The position numbers were made by a program, and so were the translations under genes. Below, one piece after another: positions 20,001-28,878 of a stretch of 64,000 nucleotides of DNA. The DNA comes from Planctomycetota bacterium (GTDB lineage: Bacteria; Planctomycetota; UBA1135; UBA2386), in assembly GCA_020638735.1 (NCBI GenBank), contig JACKHZ010000009.1, positions 248,001-312,000 of the forward strand, written 5' to 3'. Under the pieces are notes generated by a model that saw only the letters and a program-made list of their open reading frames with translations, did not search any database and was not told the DNA's origin. Numbering within the stretch: position 1 is the first letter of the stretch; the number at the start of each line of letters is the position of its first letter.

Positions 20001-22050
20001 ACCGGAACCGATGCGCTGGTCGCTGCGCGCCGACGCAGCGCCGCTCGGTGCGCATGTCGACCTGCACGTGGAAGCCTCACCGCTGGCGCCGTCGCCGACG
20101 CTCGACGCCGAGCTGAACATGACCGGCTTCGACACCACGCGCCTGACCGAGGTGCTGCCGTCGCTCACCACGCAACTACGCGGCGATGCGCGCCAGCTCG
20201 AGGTCAGCGCCGAACTTCACGCGCAACTGCAACTGCGGCGGCGCGACGTGACGCGCTTCGACCTCGGCCGTCCGTTCGGCTTCGAGGTGCACGTCGGTGA
20301 CGTCGCGCTGCGCGACGCCGCGACCGAGCGTACGTTCGCCAGCGTCGCCGCGATCGACGTGGTCGCGCGCTCGTTCGACCCGCGCAGCGGCGACCTGCTG
20401 CTGCGCTCGGTCGACGTCGACGAGCCGCGCTTCGCCGCCAGCCGCGACGCCGAGGGTTTCCACGCGGCGGGCTTCGTGCTGCTGGCCGGCGAGACCGAGC
20501 CGGCCGCACCGGCGCCAACCGCACCGGCGACGGGTGGCGACGCGACCGTCGACGTGGCCGAGTTCGCCGTGGACCGGCTGCGGATGTTCGGCGTCGCGGC
20601 CGAGTTCGTCGACGAGACGACCGATCCACCGACGAACCTGCGACTGGTCGACACCGACGCCGAACTGCTGCGTTTCTCGACCGCGGCGCTGCACGAGGCG
20701 CGGCCGTTCTCGTTCACCGTGACGGCGCGCGGCGGCGACATCGAGCTGCCGCGCCGCGTCGTGCGCTCCCCCGTGCAGGGCCTGCTCTCGGCCGTCGGCC
20801 ACCTGGCGCTCGGCGCCGACGGACACGAGACGGAGCAGCGGCCGCTGCTCGACCAGGCGGTGATCAAGGGCCAGCTGGAGCTGTGGCCCAAGGCGAAGGG
20901 CCGCGTCACTGCCACCGTCGACACGCTCGAACTCGCGGCCTTCCGCGGCCTCGCCGAGCAGGCCGGCGTGGAGCTGTCGGACGGCACCTACGACCTGCGC
21001 GCGGTTGCGAACCTCCGCGGCTACGACGGTATCGACATCGCCAGTCGACACGTGCTGACATGGCTCAGCCTGGACGAGCCCGCCGACGGCCCGATCTCGA
21101 CCTACCTGCGCCTGCCCGCGCCGCTGCAGACCGTGCTGTTCCTGCTGCGCAACGGCGCCGGGGAACAGCGCCTGCCGATCGACCTGCACGTGCCTGCGGA
21201 CGGCATCAGTCGAGGCGCGATCCTCGATCTCGCGATCGCCAGCCTGACCCGGGTCATCGCCGACGCGGTCGCCGGCGCAGGCAGCCGCGTCACGCAGGTG
21301 ATCACCGATCCGCTGTTCGGCAGTGACGAAGCGGCCGTGGTCACGAGCGAGGCGACGTTCCGCCCCGGTTCCCCGCTGCCGGACGAGGTGCCGCTGGCGG
21401 CGATCACTGCGGCGATGGCCGACGACCCGACCCTGTCGATCGTGCTCACCCACGAGCTCGGTTCCGCCGACGTGGACCACGCCGCGGAGCTGGCCAATCC
21501 GGCGCCGGCGCTGGTGCAGGCGACCGCCGGCGAACTGCGCCAGCAGCGAGACGAACTCGAACTTCAGCGCGGTCCGCTGGCGCGCGAGGTCACCGCGCTC
21601 TACCACGCGGCGAAGTATCCCGATGCACGTCAGCGGCACGCCGAGCTGCGCGCGCTCGACACGAAGCTGGGCGAGCTGCAGATGACGCTGCGGCGGGCGC
21701 TCGACCAATTGTCGGCGCAGAGTCCGCGGGCTGCCAACCGCCGCACCCGCGCGGCCGTCGAGTCCCTGGCCGCGTCGCGGTTCGACGCCCTCGAGGCGCG
21801 GCTGCGTGCCGCGTTGCCAGAACTGGACCCGTCACGCATCGAGCGCCGCCTGGGGCGGCCCTCGCCGACCGAAGGGCTCGACAGCGGCGGCCGGGTCGTG
21901 ATGGTCACCAGGCGGCGGCTGCCCGACGAGAAGCTCGATCCGCGTCGGCCACAGCCGGCGAGGGACACGCCCCGGACCTTGGACGAGCTCGGTGGTGCCG
22001 GCGAGCCAGGGCCCACCCAGCTGCCCGGTACTTCGCGGAGACAACCTTAG
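17059..22050 (+). CDS. Very large AsmA-like/DUF748 domain protein
   Basis: 1663 residues with one N-terminal membrane span (about 25-45) and a long beta-rich periplasmic body. Three segments carry a DUF748-style phrase: VDEATTPPTR near residue 185, TDEATTPPST near 516, VDETTDPPTN near 1185, each preceded by a LEVDVADV- or LPKLHIGKV-like strand. The end (from EVPLAAITAAMADDPTLSIV) has the DUF748 C-terminal pattern followed by a coiled coil. AsmA/TamB/DUF748 proteins are thought to form hydrophobic grooves bridging inner and outer membranes for lipid transport. The start overlaps the lipoprotein stop. The family call is firm; the substrate is unknown. Confidence 0.88.
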   Translation: MSSEPPTPQPTENDAGPPRARRPWWRRWLRRLAITAVVARLVLAVGLEQLADFGAGFAGLSVSWRSHSLSLLGLSLHIEDLEVRARDVAVDEPLLRAQELIADLSMRQLLSGRLSVVDVGLSGARITVVRAADGTLRLPPAWLAPGDAPTEPPVAEPPQPLSFELPVRVASARLHDVRFELVDEATTPPTRQGGSLDVDVADVGLPDRNGALTVRVHAPAWFDDLSVQATVTARAERAELDFSLALRGVRPGRFELPDELSRSIDHANVVDLAVDGHFAAAVLPEAPMHPALEGNGALRLQLDGVERAHANVALGPSDVAATADGAIETPFSFEVHLHDAVEKLQVRDGRLHFDDADVRVAGTIEAQRLTLRRTHDLLAAAGVELVDQGVDLQAKFDVTASETLSLQLDDFTIGPDDRQRLSLPRVVVRGLGAVDGAMVLEELTIVGPELQLRSEADGTLALAGLRLLAQASPTPTATTPTATTAPPPVPSNAAAAQLPKLHIGKVDWSGAAVRFTDEATTPPSTLAVEAVHVHTEGMVLGDAGPPGTLTLTARVPDAIDELRFEAQLTPRTDGVAADARLRASGLGGTALAPWLERFGLGCDLGAGTFGFALSADIQQLADGFGCDARLADLRLVDGDEQWLKVRAVEGKGLRVTGDGLALGDWTVTEPFAAVRRDADGTLHLLGNRLLGASAAKPDGEPIEPLPRPDQLPDTSRPLLRHGELRVDGAVLSWLDAARGPTPRTFGLDASLGANDGTIEMLPARVALRIPGAVDRLGVDARLRLVPDDFAVTATVTVRGLRGAGLDDLLPPGMHCTLVDGALDLQVEANAAADQLAAALRGLKLADGAAELFAVDEALLKVPQLGADEVHVEEVTLRGVRSVAALTESALQVPGFALASAPPPPTGRSTAEQPTTKTDEAAVADAPRASPLQLPKLTIDAARVQLERFEVRDRRASEAPPLVLQAELTLDRPWIGDARAEQPEPMRWSLRADAAPLGAHVDLHVEASPLAPSPTLDAELNMTGFDTTRLTEVLPSLTTQLRGDARQLEVSAELHAQLQLRRRDVTRFDLGRPFGFEVHVGDVALRDAATERTFASVAAIDVVARSFDPRSGDLLLRSVDVDEPRFAASRDAEGFHAAGFVLLAGETEPAAPAPTAPATGGDATVDVAEFAVDRLRMFGVAAEFVDETTDPPTNLRLVDTDAELLRFSTAALHEARPFSFTVTARGGDIELPRRVVRSPVQGLLSAVGHLALGADGHETEQRPLLDQAVIKGQLELWPKAKGRVTATVDTLELAAFRGLAEQAGVELSDGTYDLRAVANLRGYDGIDIASRHVLTWLSLDEPADGPISTYLRLPAPLQTVLFLLRNGAGEQRLPIDLHVPADGISRGAILDLAIASLTRVIADAVAGAGSRVTQVITDPLFGSDEAAVVTSEATFRPGSPLPDEVPLAAITAAMADDPTLSIVLTHELGSADVDHAAELANPAPALVQATAGELRQQRDELELQRGPLAREVTALYHAAKYPDARQRHAELRALDTKLGELQMTLRRALDQLSAQSPRAANRRTRAAVESLAASRFDALEARLRAALPELDPSRIERRLGRPSPTEGLDSGGRVVMVTRRRLPDEKLDPRRPQPARDTPRTLDELGGAGEPGPTQLPGTSRRQP
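18476..18505 (+). repeat. Perfect tandem duplication of a 15-bp unit inside the DUF748-like gene
   Basis: The unit CGACACCGACTGCGA occurs twice in direct succession and a partial third follows. It keeps frame and encodes a Pro/Thr/Ala-rich linker. A slippage-prone site where related strains may differ in linker length. Confidence 0.85.
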
Positions 22051-22132
22051 TACGATCGGAGCGGGTGGCCGAATCGCTGCAGGGCGCGTTCAATGGCGCC
22101 TTCGGGGCCCCGACCCGCCCGGACCGAACGAC

Positions 22133-24217
22133 ATGACCCGACTCCTCCGCTCGAGCGCAGTCTCCGCTGCCGTCGTCCTCACCCTGACCTCCATCTGTGC
22201 CCCCGCGACGGCGCAGACCGCCGCGCGCAACCCCCAGCGCCCGGAACGCATGGTCGAAACCGTGCACCCGCAGAAGTGGGTCCTGCAGGAGGCCGCCAGA
22301 CTCGACGCCCTGCTCGCCCGCGGCCTGCAGCGCCACCAGGCGACCCCGCAGGAACTGGCGGACGACGGCACGTTCGTCCGGCGCGCCTACCTCGGCATCG
22401 TCGGCCGCATCCCCAACCTGCAGGAGACGGAGCGCTTCCTGGCCGACCAGTCCCCCGACAAGCGCGCCACCCTGTGCGATCGGTTGCTCGATTCGCCGGG
22501 CCGCACCAGCCACTTCGCCAACTTCTGGTTCGACCTGCTGCGCGTGAAGAGCAACCAGCGCCAGCTCAACGGCGAGCCGTTCGCGCACTTCATCCGCGAG
22601 GCGATCCAGAAGGACCTGCCCTACGACCGGTTCGTCAGCGACATGCTGACCGCGCAGGGGCCAGCGCACGAGAAGGGCAAGGGCGCGACCGGCTACCTGA
22701 TGCGCGACACCAACATGCCGCACGACGCGATGGCGAACACGCTGCGGCTGTTCCTCGGCACGCGGCTCGAGTGCGCGCAGTGCCACAACCACCCGTTCGA
22801 TCACTGGACGCAGAAGGAGTTCTACGAGATGGCCGCCTTCTTCGGCGGCATCCAGTACCGCGACCCGAGCGGGGCGCAGAAGTACGCGGGGCTGCGCAAC
22901 ACCCTCGCCAACGAGGACCAGCGGGTGCGCGCGCGGGCGCTGCAGATGGTGCGCCAGTTGACCCAGGGCATCACCGGCGCCGGCAGCGGCAAGGAGCAAC
23001 TGCCGAAGGACTACAAGTACGACGACCTGAAGCCCGGCGCCTCGGTGCTCGCCAACACGATCTTCGGCGCGGACGTCAAGCTCAAGTATGCGAGCACCAA
23101 GAGCAGTGACCGCCGCCGCCGCCAACGTCGGGGAGAGGACGAGCCGGGCGCCGATTCCCGCCTCGCGCTGGCCGAATGGATGACCAGCAGCAAGAACCCG
23201 ATGTTCGCCAAGGTCATCGCCAATCGCATGTGGGCGAGGACCTTCGGTCGCGGACTGGTCGAGCCTAGCGACGATTGGCGCGAGGACACCAAGGCCGTTC
23301 ACCCCGAGCTGATGGACGCGCTGGAGAAGCTGATGGTCAAGGTCGACTTCGACCTGCGCCAGTTCGAGCGGGTGCTGGTGCACACCCAGCTGTTCCAACG
23401 GGAGGCCGAGCCGACCGATCCGCAGCCGGGCATCGCCCCGCTGTTCACCGGTCCGGTCCTTCGCCGCATGACCGCCGAACAAATGTGGGACTCGCTGCTG
23501 ACGCTGGTGTTCGACGACATCGACGACCGGCTGCGGCCGCTGGACGATCGCGCTGCGCCGGTCTACCAGCAGTTCGACGAGCTGAAGAACGCCGACCCGC
23601 AGGAGCTGTTGGCGATGATCAAGAGCGGCCGCGACCCCCGACGTGAGATGGCGCAGGAGGCGCGCCGCGCGGCGCGCGAGCAGATGCAACGCGACGGGGC
23701 GCTGGCGAAGCGGGCGCAGCCGCTGCTGAAGGAGCTGCAGGCGGCGCGCCGCGACGGCGACCTGAAGCGCGTCGCCGAGCTCGCCGGGCGCCTGGAACAG
23801 ATGGGCTTCCGTCTCGGTGAGCGGGCAGGGCGCGGCCAGGAAGGCGACATGCTGCGCGCCAGCGACCTCTCGCAGCCGGCCCGCCCGGGCCACCTGCTGC
23901 GGCAGTTCGGCCAGTCCGACCGCGAGACCATCGACGCCTCTTCGGACGCGGCGACGGTGCCGCAGGTGCTGACCCTGCTCAACGGCTTCCTCGACGACCG
24001 CGTGCTGAAGGGGCAATCGGCGCTGGCGCGTGACCTGTCCACCGCCGAGGACGGCGTGCGCCGCGTGCGCATCGCCTTCCTGACGACACTGAATCGCGAA
24101 CCGACCGAGGACGAGATCGACACCTGGCGCCGCCAGATCGCCGTCAACGGCATCGAGGTCGTGCGCGACCTCGTCTGGGTGCTGTGCAACAGCAATGAGT
24201 TCCGCTTCGTCCGCTGA
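22133..24217 (+). CDS. Exported DUF1549/DUF1553 protein
   Basis: 694 residues from the ATG at 22133, with a signal peptide ending near APATAQTAA. DUF1549 spans about 70-290: DGTFVRRAYLGIVGRIP, then LFLGTRLECAQCHNHPFDHW, which contains a CxxCH haem-c-like motif. DUF1553 begins near residue 340 with LALAEWMTSSKNPMFAKVIANRMW and GLVEPSDDW and runs to the end. The family is abundant in planctomycetes and is nearly always paired with a DUF1501 gene, as here 15 bases downstream. A role in degrading complex polymers is often suggested but not shown. An Arg/Glu-rich helical insert lies near residues 505-570. Confidence 0.95.
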   Translation: MTRLLRSSAVSAAVVLTLTSICAPATAQTAARNPQRPERMVETVHPQKWVLQEAARLDALLARGLQRHQATPQELADDGTFVRRAYLGIVGRIPNLQETERFLADQSPDKRATLCDRLLDSPGRTSHFANFWFDLLRVKSNQRQLNGEPFAHFIREAIQKDLPYDRFVSDMLTAQGPAHEKGKGATGYLMRDTNMPHDAMANTLRLFLGTRLECAQCHNHPFDHWTQKEFYEMAAFFGGIQYRDPSGAQKYAGLRNTLANEDQRVRARALQMVRQLTQGITGAGSGKEQLPKDYKYDDLKPGASVLANTIFGADVKLKYASTKSSDRRRRQRRGEDEPGADSRLALAEWMTSSKNPMFAKVIANRMWARTFGRGLVEPSDDWREDTKAVHPELMDALEKLMVKVDFDLRQFERVLVHTQLFQREAEPTDPQPGIAPLFTGPVLRRMTAEQMWDSLLTLVFDDIDDRLRPLDDRAAPVYQQFDELKNADPQELLAMIKSGRDPRREMAQEARRAAREQMQRDGALAKRAQPLLKELQAARRDGDLKRVAELAGRLEQMGFRLGERAGRGQEGDMLRASDLSQPARPGHLLRQFGQSDRETIDASSDAATVPQVLTLLNGFLDDRVLKGQSALARDLSTAEDGVRRVRIAFLTTLNREPTEDEIDTWRRQIAVNGIEVVRDLVWVLCNSNEFRFVR

Positions 24218-24232
24218 TCAGGAGACCGACCG

Positions 24233-25555
24233 ATGACGCTTCGCAACCTCACCGCCTCGGCCGACCTCGACTCGCGGCGCATGTTCCTCTCCGGCATGGC
24301 CCGGTCGCTGCTCGGCGTCGGCGCCCTCGCTTCGTTCGGACCGACGGCCCTCGCCCGCGCGCTGAACCAGGACCCGCAGGACCCGCAGCGCCTGGTGCTC
24401 GGCCCGGCGACCGCCAAGCACGTGATCTACCTGTTCATGAGCGGCGGCATGAGCCACATCGACACGCTCGACCCCAAGCCGGGCCGCCCGACCCAGGGCC
24501 CGATGGGCGTGATCTCGACGCGCGCCGACGGCGTGCAGCTCGGCGAGCACCTGCCGAACCTCGCCAACCAGATGGACAAGTGCTGCATCGTCAGCTCGAT
24601 GACCAGCAACCAGGGCGCGCACGCCCAGGCACAGTACCTGATGCGCACCGGCTACGAGCTGCGCGGCACCATCCAGCACCCGAGCCTCGGCGCCTGGTGC
24701 CACCGCATGCTGGGCCGCCAGAACGCGACCCTGCCCGGCCACGTGATCGTCGGCGGCGGCTCGGACATGCCCGGCGCGGGCTTCTTCCCGCCGCAGTTCC
24801 AGCCATTGCCGATCGGCAGCGCCGACGAAGGGTTGCAGAACGCGTCGCTCCCGGGCGGCGTGAGCGAGAGCCGCTTCCGCCGCCGCCTCGAGCTGCTCGG
24901 CCAGCTCGACCAGACGTTCGCCCAGCGCCACAAGCAGCTGTCGGTCAACTCCTACAGCCAGGCCTACGAGGACGCGGTCAAGCTGATGCGCAGCAGCGAC
25001 CTCGTCGCCTTCGACACGGACATGGAGCCCGCCAGCCTGAAGGACGCCTACGGCGACAACCCGTTCGGTCGCGGCTGCCTGCTGGCCCGGCGCCTCGTCG
25101 AACACGGCGTGCGCTTCGTCGAGGTCGTCGCCGGCGGCTGGGACACCCACAACGACAACTTCGACCGGCTCGAGACGCTGCTGCCGCCGATCGATCAGGG
25201 CCTCGGGGCGTTGCTCGCCGACCTGGACGCGCGCGGCCTGCTCGACGAGACGATGGTCGTGCTGACCAGCGAGTTCGGTCGCACGCCCGACATCGACCAG
25301 GACGACGGCCGCAACCACTACCCGAAGGCCTTCAGCGCGCTGCTCGCCGGCGGCGGCGTGCGCGGCGGCCAGCGCTACGGCCGCACCGACAAGGACGGTC
25401 GCGAGTGCGAGACCGAGCCGACGACGATCCAGGACCTCAACGCGACGATCGCCCACGCCTGCGGCATCCCGACCGACTACGTCGTCACGTCGCCGTCAGG
25501 CCGGCCGTTCCGCGTCGCCGACAAGGGTATGCCGATCACCGAGATCCTCGCCTGA
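24233..25555 (+). CDS. DUF1501 (sulfatase-like fold) protein with Tat signal
   Basis: 440 residues. The N-terminus has a twin-arginine signal (SRRMFLSGMARSLLGVGALASF). DUF1501 hallmarks follow: IYLFMSGGMSHIDTLDPKPG, VSSMTSNQGAHAQAQYLMRTG, GGWDTHNDNF, LTSEFGRTPDIDQDDGRNHYPKAFSALLAGGGVRGG. The fold resembles alkaline phosphatase/sulfatase enzymes, with His and Asp residues in metal-binding positions. Being a Tat substrate suggests folding in the cytoplasm, perhaps with bound metal. Middle gene of a three-gene operon, 15 bases after the DUF1553 gene and 8 before the cytochrome/LRR gene. Confidence 0.95.
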   Translation: MTLRNLTASADLDSRRMFLSGMARSLLGVGALASFGPTALARALNQDPQDPQRLVLGPATAKHVIYLFMSGGMSHIDTLDPKPGRPTQGPMGVISTRADGVQLGEHLPNLANQMDKCCIVSSMTSNQGAHAQAQYLMRTGYELRGTIQHPSLGAWCHRMLGRQNATLPGHVIVGGGSDMPGAGFFPPQFQPLPIGSADEGLQNASLPGGVSESRFRRRLELLGQLDQTFAQRHKQLSVNSYSQAYEDAVKLMRSSDLVAFDTDMEPASLKDAYGDNPFGRGCLLARRLVEHGVRFVEVVAGGWDTHNDNFDRLETLLPPIDQGLGALLADLDARGLLDETMVVLTSEFGRTPDIDQDDGRNHYPKAFSALLAGGGVRGGQRYGRTDKDGRECETEPTTIQDLNATIAHACGIPTDYVVTSPSGRPFRVADKGMPITEILA

Positions 25556-25563
25556 GCCACCGC

Positions 25564-26604
25564 ATGTCGCCACGCCAACTGTCGCTGCTGCCGCTGCTGC
25601 TCGCCCCCGCCGTCGCCCAGTCCAAGGGCAAGGTCGATTTCGAGCGGCAGGTCTGGCCGATCCTCGAGAAGAGCTGCGTCGAGTGCCACCGCGAGACCCA
25701 CACCGACGAGAACGGCCGCACGGTCCGCCCGAAGGGCAAGGTGATGCTCGACACCGCAGCCAACATCGCGCGCTCGAAGGGTGGCAAGCTGTTCGTCGCG
25801 CACGAGCCTGACGACTCGATGGTCGTGGAATCGATCTCGCTGCCGGCCGACGACGAAGACCGCATGCCGCCGCAGAAGAAGGGGCCGCCGCTGTCGAAGG
25901 AGCAGATCGACACGATCCGCCGCTGGATCGACGAAGGCGCCGAGTTCGGCAAGTGGACGGGCGAGAAGGCTGGCCAGACGGAGAAGCCGAAGCCGTCGAC
26001 GGGCAAGACCGGTACCCAGCCCAAGGCACAGCCGAAGAAGAAGGGCCCGTCGCCGCTGGTGACGTTGGCCAAGGGCCTCAAGCCGCTCGACGAGAAGACC
26101 CTGGCCGGGTTCGCCGACGGGCCGTTCCAGGTGCAGAGCGTCGGCGACGACAACCCGCTGCTGACGGTGACCGCCTGCGGCCACACGGACGAGGTCAACG
26201 ACCAGTCCCTGGCGCGGCTTCGCCCGCTACAGGAGCACATCTTCGAGCTCGACCTGGGCCGCAGCCAGGTCGGCGACGCCGGCTGTGCGCTGCTCGCCAA
26301 GATGCCACGCCTCACCCACCTCGACCTGCGGCAGACCAAGGTCGGCAATCAGGGCGTCAAGGAGTTCGCCGCGCTGAAGGAGCTTCGCTCCCTCAACCTG
26401 TTCGGCACGGAGGTCGGGGACTACGCGATGCTCGCGCTCGAGCCGCTCGAGCACCTGGAGAAGCTCTACGTCTGGCAGACCGAGGTGTCAGCCAAGGCCG
26501 TGGTCCGACTGCGCGAGCTGCATCCGGAGCTGCGTATCGTGTTCTCGGCCGACCTGCCCGAAGCCGGCGAGGGCGACGACGCGCCGGCACCGCGGCGCCG
26601 CTGA
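25564..26604 (+). CDS. Haem-c motif protein with leucine-rich repeats (planctomycete cytochrome C type)
   Basis: 346 residues from the ATG at 25564. A signal peptide (LSLLPLLLAPAVAQ) precedes a planctomycete cytochrome-c domain: VWPILEKSCVECH with a CxxCH motif, then MPPQKKGPPLSKEQIDTIRRWIDEGA, typical of PSCyt1 proteins. A Lys/Pro-rich linker (about 140-165) leads to leucine-rich repeats from about 215 (HIFELDLGRSQVG, LTHLDLRQTKVGNQGV, LRSLNLFGTEVGD). It likely acts with the upstream DUF1553 and DUF1501 proteins outside the cytoplasm, the LRR perhaps contacting a partner. Confidence 0.9.
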   Translation: MSPRQLSLLPLLLAPAVAQSKGKVDFERQVWPILEKSCVECHRETHTDENGRTVRPKGKVMLDTAANIARSKGGKLFVAHEPDDSMVVESISLPADDEDRMPPQKKGPPLSKEQIDTIRRWIDEGAEFGKWTGEKAGQTEKPKPSTGKTGTQPKAQPKKKGPSPLVTLAKGLKPLDEKTLAGFADGPFQVQSVGDDNPLLTVTACGHTDEVNDQSLARLRPLQEHIFELDLGRSQVGDAGCALLAKMPRLTHLDLRQTKVGNQGVKEFAALKELRSLNLFGTEVGDYAMLALEPLEHLEKLYVWQTEVSAKAVVRLRELHPELRIVFSADLPEAGEGDDAPAPRRR

Positions 26605-26629
26605 CGCCCGCGACGCGTTTGACACCAGA

Positions 26630-26649
26630 GCTTCTCTTGACGGAGAAGC
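26630..26649 (+). terminator. Hairpin after the DUF1553/DUF1501/cytochrome operon
   Basis: GCTTCTC (26630-26636) and GAGAAGC (26643-26649) form a perfect 7-bp stem with a TTGACG loop; flanking CCAG and CTGG can extend it. No T-run. It lies 25 bases after the stop and 22 before the next ATG. Confidence 0.45.
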
Positions 26650-26671
26650 CCCTGGCACCGAGCCTTCGGGC

Positions 26672-27991
26672 ATGGATCCAGCCGCCGCCCCCGCGGCGAT
26701 CCGCAGGGCCCGCCTGCCGTACACGGCGGCCCTCTGCGTGTTCACAGCACTCGCCGTCGGCCTCATGGCCTCCGGCGCGTGGTCGTTGTTGACCTGGCTC
26801 GGCGTGCCCGTGCTCGAGGTGCCGTGGGCGGACCTGCGCCCACTGACCGGCGCCAACGTGGCCATCGAGCGCGGCCTGGATCCGATGTTCGACAACCCGG
26901 GAGATCCCTGGGGTCGCCCGTTCAACTACCCGCGCGTCTGGCTGGTGTTGCCGCGCCTCGGCCTCACGGCCGCGGACACTCCATGGCTCGCCGCCGTGAT
27001 GCTGTTGGCGCTCAGCTGCGGCCTGTGGGCGCTCCGCCCGCTCGTCACCTCGCGGCGCGCCGCCTGGCTGCTGGCTGCCGGCGCGCTGGCGCCGACGACC
27101 TGGCTCGGCGTCGAACGCGCCAACACCGCGCTGCTGATGTTCGCGCTGGTCGCAGGGGCAGCGGCGCTGGCGACGACCCGGCGCGCGACGGCATCGATCG
27201 CGCTCGGGGTCGCCGCAGTCCTCAAGCTGTATCCGATCGTCGCCGCCGCCGCGCTGCTCGACGAACACCGACGAACGACGTTGCGCGTGGCGCTGCCGCT
27301 CGGGCTCGCCTTCATCGCCTACACCTTCTGGATCCGGAACGACCTCGGCCCCATCCGCGCCGGCGCCACGCACGCGCCGTGGCTCGCCTACGGCCTCGAG
27401 CTGCTACCCACGTTGCTGAGCAAGAACACGGGCCTCAACGCGCCGTCTGCGTTCGCCGCCGCGGGCGCCGCGCTGCTCGCGACCGCCTGCGTCGCGCTGC
27501 TCGCCCGCCGTCGTGGCCGCCTCGGCGCCGCGGGCACCGCGTCCTCGCTCGCCGGGTTCCGTGCCGGCGCTGCGGTCTACCTCGGCACCTTCCTGCTCGG
27601 CCACAACTTCGACTATCGCCTGCTCATGCTGCTGCCGACCCTGCCACAGCTGGCGACCTGGACGATGCAGGGCAGCGGCGCGTCCCGTCGCCTCGCCACA
27701 GCCAGCGTCACGGCCGTGCTCGCGCTGCAGTGGGGCATGTCCTGGCGCGCCGGCCTGACGGCGGCGATCGGCGACGCGACGGCGGGCGTGCTGCTCGACG
27801 AGTTGCTGTCGTGGGGCCTCTGGGCGGGAATGGCGTGGCTGTTCGCCGCGACGCTGCCCGACTGGCTGCTGCCGCGGCGCTGGCGCGACGCGCCGCTGCT
27901 CGACAGCGAACCGTCCGCACCGCTGGAAGGCCCCTCACCAGCCTCGGCGCGCCCGTCGAGACCGCGGCGAACGGTCGGGTCCGGGGCATAG
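26672..27991 (+). CDS. Multispanning membrane protein, GT87/DUF2029-like glycosyltransferase
   Basis: 439 residues with about ten hydrophobic spans. The first extracytoplasmic loop after span 1 holds an acidic segment (VPWADLRPL) and FNYPRVW; a cytoplasmic-face KLYPIV motif follows near residue 188. This layout (early Asp, and the K-x-[YF]-P motif) matches GT-C enzymes of family GT87, which move sugars from polyprenyl-phosphate donors. The call is from overall pattern, not close similarity. Ends in a Pro/Arg/Ser-rich cytosolic tail. Its relation to the following lipoprotein genes (33-base gap) is unclear. Confidence 0.72.
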   Translation: MDPAAAPAAIRRARLPYTAALCVFTALAVGLMASGAWSLLTWLGVPVLEVPWADLRPLTGANVAIERGLDPMFDNPGDPWGRPFNYPRVWLVLPRLGLTAADTPWLAAVMLLALSCGLWALRPLVTSRRAAWLLAAGALAPTTWLGVERANTALLMFALVAGAAALATTRRATASIALGVAAVLKLYPIVAAAALLDEHRRTTLRVALPLGLAFIAYTFWIRNDLGPIRAGATHAPWLAYGLELLPTLLSKNTGLNAPSAFAAAGAALLATACVALLARRRGRLGAAGTASSLAGFRAGAAVYLGTFLLGHNFDYRLLMLLPTLPQLATWTMQGSGASRRLATASVTAVLALQWGMSWRAGLTAAIGDATAGVLLDELLSWGLWAGMAWLFAATLPDWLLPRRWRDAPLLDSEPSAPLEGPSPASARPSRPRRTVGSGA

Positions 27992-28023
27992 CCGTCCGAA
28001 GCCCGCTACCCTGTGCCGATCCC

Positions 28024-28878
28024 GTGAGCAGCCATCGCAGTTGCCTCTTCACCGCCACGCTGGTGCTGGTGGGTTGCGAGTCGTCGCAAGCTCCCATGGG
28101 CGCCGCGACCGGGTATGACCTGACGCGCCCAGTCGCGTCGTTCGCGCTGCCGGCCGAGCTGGCCGAGATCTCGGGCCTGGCTGCCGTCGACGCGCACACC
28201 GTCGCCTGCGTCGAGGACGAGACCGGCACGCTGTTCTTCGTCGACGTCACCAGTGGCGCTGTGACGCAGCGGCTGTCGTTCGGCAAGGACGGCGACTACG
28301 AGGGGCTGGCGCGCCTCGACGACGCGTTCTGGGTGCTGCGCAGCGACGGTCGCCTGCTCGAGCTGCGCCGCGAAGGCGAGCGGATGAAGCGCTCCCGCCG
28401 CCTGGACCTCGAGCTCGCGCACGAAGAAGTCGAGGGCCTCGAAGCGGCCGCCGACGGCCGTGCGCTGCTGGTCGCGCCGAAGTCCGCGCCCCACGACAAG
28501 GGCGCACGCGACGTGCGCCGCGTCTACCGCCTCGACCCGGCGGCCGCCGAGCCTGTGCCGACCGTGCTGTTCGAGACGACCACGGGCCGCATCGCCGCCG
28601 ACCTGGGCGGGCTCGGCTTGCACGCCCACCCCGACGTGCGCTTCTCGTCGATCGCCGAACAACCCGGCACGGGGCGCTACTTCGCGCTGTCGGGCCCAGA
28701 TCGCGCGTTGCTGGTGTTCACTGCCGACGGCACCGTGTGCGGCGCCTGGTTCTTCCCCAGGCAAGACCTGCCGCAGCCCGAAGGGCTGACGTTCCTGCCC
28801 TCGGGCGACCTCGTCATCACGAGCGAAGCCGACCGCGGCCCAGCGCGGCTCGTCGTCTACCGGCGGGTGTCCGATTGA
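28024..28878 (+). CDS. SdiA-regulated-like lipoprotein
   Basis: 284 residues from a GTG at 28024; signal peptide with lipobox LVLVGC. The body matches the SdiA-regulated family (beta propeller): LAEISGLAAVD, then FGKDGDYEGLARLDD, LRSDGRLLELRREG, EEVEGLEAAADGRALLVAPK, and the closing PEGLTFLPSGDLVITSEAD. Members are lipid-anchored or periplasmic propellers of unknown ligand; the name comes from a quorum-sensing regulator in enterics, and no link to quorum sensing can be drawn here. Stop overlaps the next gene's TTG start. Confidence 0.85.
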   Translation: MSSHRSCLFTATLVLVGCESSQAPMGAATGYDLTRPVASFALPAELAEISGLAAVDAHTVACVEDETGTLFFVDVTSGAVTQRLSFGKDGDYEGLARLDDAFWVLRSDGRLLELRREGERMKRSRRLDLELAHEEVEGLEAAADGRALLVAPKSAPHDKGARDVRRVYRLDPAAAEPVPTVLFETTTGRIAADLGGLGLHAHPDVRFSSIAEQPGTGRYFALSGPDRALLVFTADGTVCGAWFFPRQDLPQPEGLTFLPSGDLVITSEADRGPARLVVYRRVSD

